This document shows, one piece after another, positions 62,958-64,000 of a DNA stretch of 64,000 bases (its first letter is position 1; every line of letters begins with the position of its first letter). The translations under genes and the position numbers were made by a program. The DNA comes from Chitinophagaceae bacterium C216. GTDB taxonomy: Bacteria; Bacteroidota; Bacteroidia; Chitinophagales; Chitinophagaceae. The stretch is taken from the NCBI GenBank assembly GCA_028485475.2, contig CP144143.1, forward strand, positions 1,302,001-1,366,000, in the 5' to 3' direction. A model generated the notes under the pieces. The model was given only the letters and a program-made list of their open reading frames with translations. It had not been told where the DNA came from and did not search any database.

Positions 62958-64000
62958 TCACTCCAAGAGATGCGTTAATAGCCCGTCACGCAACTTAGGC
63001 TCGAACCATGTGCTCTTGGGCGGCATGATAAGGCCTGTATCGGCAATATTGAACAATTGCTGAATTGTTACCGGGTACAGGCTGAAGGATACTTGCATTT
63101 TGCCATCATTCACAAGCCTTTCTAGTTCCTTTAAGCCACGGATGCCACCGATAAAATCAATTCTTTTATCGGTACGGATATCTTTTAGGCCTAAATGCTT
63201 GTCCAAAATGTTTGCGGACAAAATGCTTACATCCAGCTGGCCTATCAGGTCTTCTGCATAAGTGCCGGGTCGTGCTGATAACCGGTACCAGCGCTTTTGG
63301 AGATACATGCCTATTTCATGAGGGCGTGTTGGACTTACAGCTTCGGTGCTTTCAGATACTTCAAAATCTTCTCGGATACGTGTAAGCAATTCAGTAGGCG
63401 TTAGCCCGTTTAAATCTGTAACCGCCCGATTGTAATCCATAATATGAAGATGGTTATCGGGAAAAATAACAGTAAGAAAGAATCGGGCGGATTCGTTATC
63501 CGGCAATACGTTGCTCACCTGCGTTGCGGAGGCTGCTCTGTGATGTCCATCTGCAATATAGGTGGCAGGAACTTTTTCCTTAAAAAGTGTAATGATATGT
63601 TGGATCGTACGCTCATCGTCAATTTTCCACACTGCGTGCGTGACGTTATCGGCAGCTGTGAAATGATATAGCGGTTCATGTCGTGTTTTCCAATCATGTA
63701 TTACTGCATCAACCTCCTGCACGCTTTTATAGGCCAGAAACACTTTACCGGTTTGTGCTCGCGTGATGGTGATATGGAGGATACGGTCATTTTCTTTTTC
63801 AGGGCGAGTAAGTTCATGTTTGTTGATGAGTCCGTTTTGATAATCCTCTATTGAGGATAAACAAGCCAAACCGGTCATGCTGCGCTCGTTCATCGTTAGT
63901 TCATAGATGTATAAGCAGGCTTGCGCCTCTTTAATCAGCGTGCCGTCAGTTATCATGCGCTGAAGGTTTTGTTTTGCTTTTTCATAAACTTTAGGGTCGT
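62958..64000 (-). CDS. DUF1015 family protein, N-terminus beyond the window
   Basis: The frame remains open through the window edge: upstream of the Met at 63956 the codons read DPKVYEKAKQNLQRM, which is the family's usual text before LIKEAQACLYIYEL, so that Met is internal. About 347 residues are seen out of roughly 400. Conserved blocks: TYIADGHHRAASATQVSNVL, FPDNHLHIMDYNRAVTDLNG and TDKRIDFIGG. Function unknown; in Bacteroidota it is often beside serine/phosphoglycerate genes, but the neighbour lies outside. Confidence 0.88.
   Translation of the reverse strand, partial: DPKVYEKAKQNLQRMITDGTLIKEAQACLYIYELTMNERSMTGLACLSSIEDYQNGLINKHELTRPEKENDRILHITITRAQTGKVFLAYKSVQEVDAVIHDWKTRHEPLYHFTAADNVTHAVWKIDDERTIQHIITLFKEKVPATYIADGHHRAASATQVSNVLPDNESARFFLTVIFPDNHLHIMDYNRAVTDLNGLTPTELLTRIREDFEVSESTEAVSPTRPHEIGMYLQKRWYRLSARPGTYAEDLIGQLDVSILSANILDKHLGLKDIRTDKRIDFIGGIRGLKELERLVNDGKMQVSFSLYPVTIQQLFNIADTGLIMPPKSTWFEPKLRDGLLTHLLE

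Noticed and set aside
1-64000. CRISPR array, integrase or phage genes
   Set aside because: No regular direct-repeat array and no phage or recombinase protein was recognised in the window.

Overview
The window looks like the chromosome of a Bacteroidota bacterium, most likely family Chitinophagaceae. The signs are many copies of the phylum-specific promoter -7 box TAnnTTTG, type IX secretion (T9SS) proteins, DUF6728 and DUF4783 proteins, A/T-rich start regions with few Shine-Dalgarno sites, and tightly packed housekeeping genes. No rRNA or tRNA gene, CRISPR array, insertion sequence or prophage was recognised.

Layout. 1-1661: C-terminal part of a PorU2-like T9SS protein. 1667-8501 (minus strand): a complete lasso-peptide-type RiPP operon. 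Its order is HPr-kinase-like peptide kinase, a 35-residue precursor, a terminator, asparagine-synthetase-like cyclase, PqqD-like leader-binding protein, transglutaminase-like leader peptidase, ABC exporter and nucleotidyltransferase. The last four genes overlap by 4 nt each. The kinase, the nucleotidyltransferase and a C-terminal serine on the precursor point to a paeninodin-type, C-terminally modified product. 8594-9499: SMP-30/gluconolactonase-like protein.

9573-12108: rplK-rplA-rplJ-rplL with its own promoter, structured leader and terminator. 12125-17060: about 5 kb that separates rplL from rpoB. It holds two exported proteins with the same unusual 149-residue C-terminal module (a T9SS-style FN3-like domain split by a membrane hairpin ending in Cys-Ser-Lys) and a ComEA-like helix-hairpin-helix protein. 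17160-25552: rpoB-rpoC with its own promoter.

25.7-41.5 kb: housekeeping genes (Skp/OmpH-like, mtaB, plsC-like, priA, sialate O-acetylesterase, YjbR/MmcQ, cysM, glcD-like, an outer-membrane protein, DUF6728, lpxB, surE, HxlR and AraC regulators, OsmC). 41.9-43.6 kb: a 33-codon peptide gene with a strong Shine-Dalgarno site and two tandem paralogous secreted proteins. 43.6-64 kb: alpha-oxoamine synthase, PBP1A, an AtpZ/AtpI-like pair, SprT-like protease, a divergent YbdK/ATP-grasp versus esterase group, DUF255 thioredoxin protein, DUF1543, uvrC, gpmI, DUF4783, nadC, SUI1, apaG, 2'-5' RNA ligase-like and SplB-like radical SAM genes behind a tandem operator-like repeat, YkuK-like RNase H fold, and a DUF1015 protein cut by the window end.

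Most notable are the RiPP operon with its unusual core peptide, and the paired split-FN3/membrane-hairpin/CSK module. All family assignments come from reading the sequence, without database searches.
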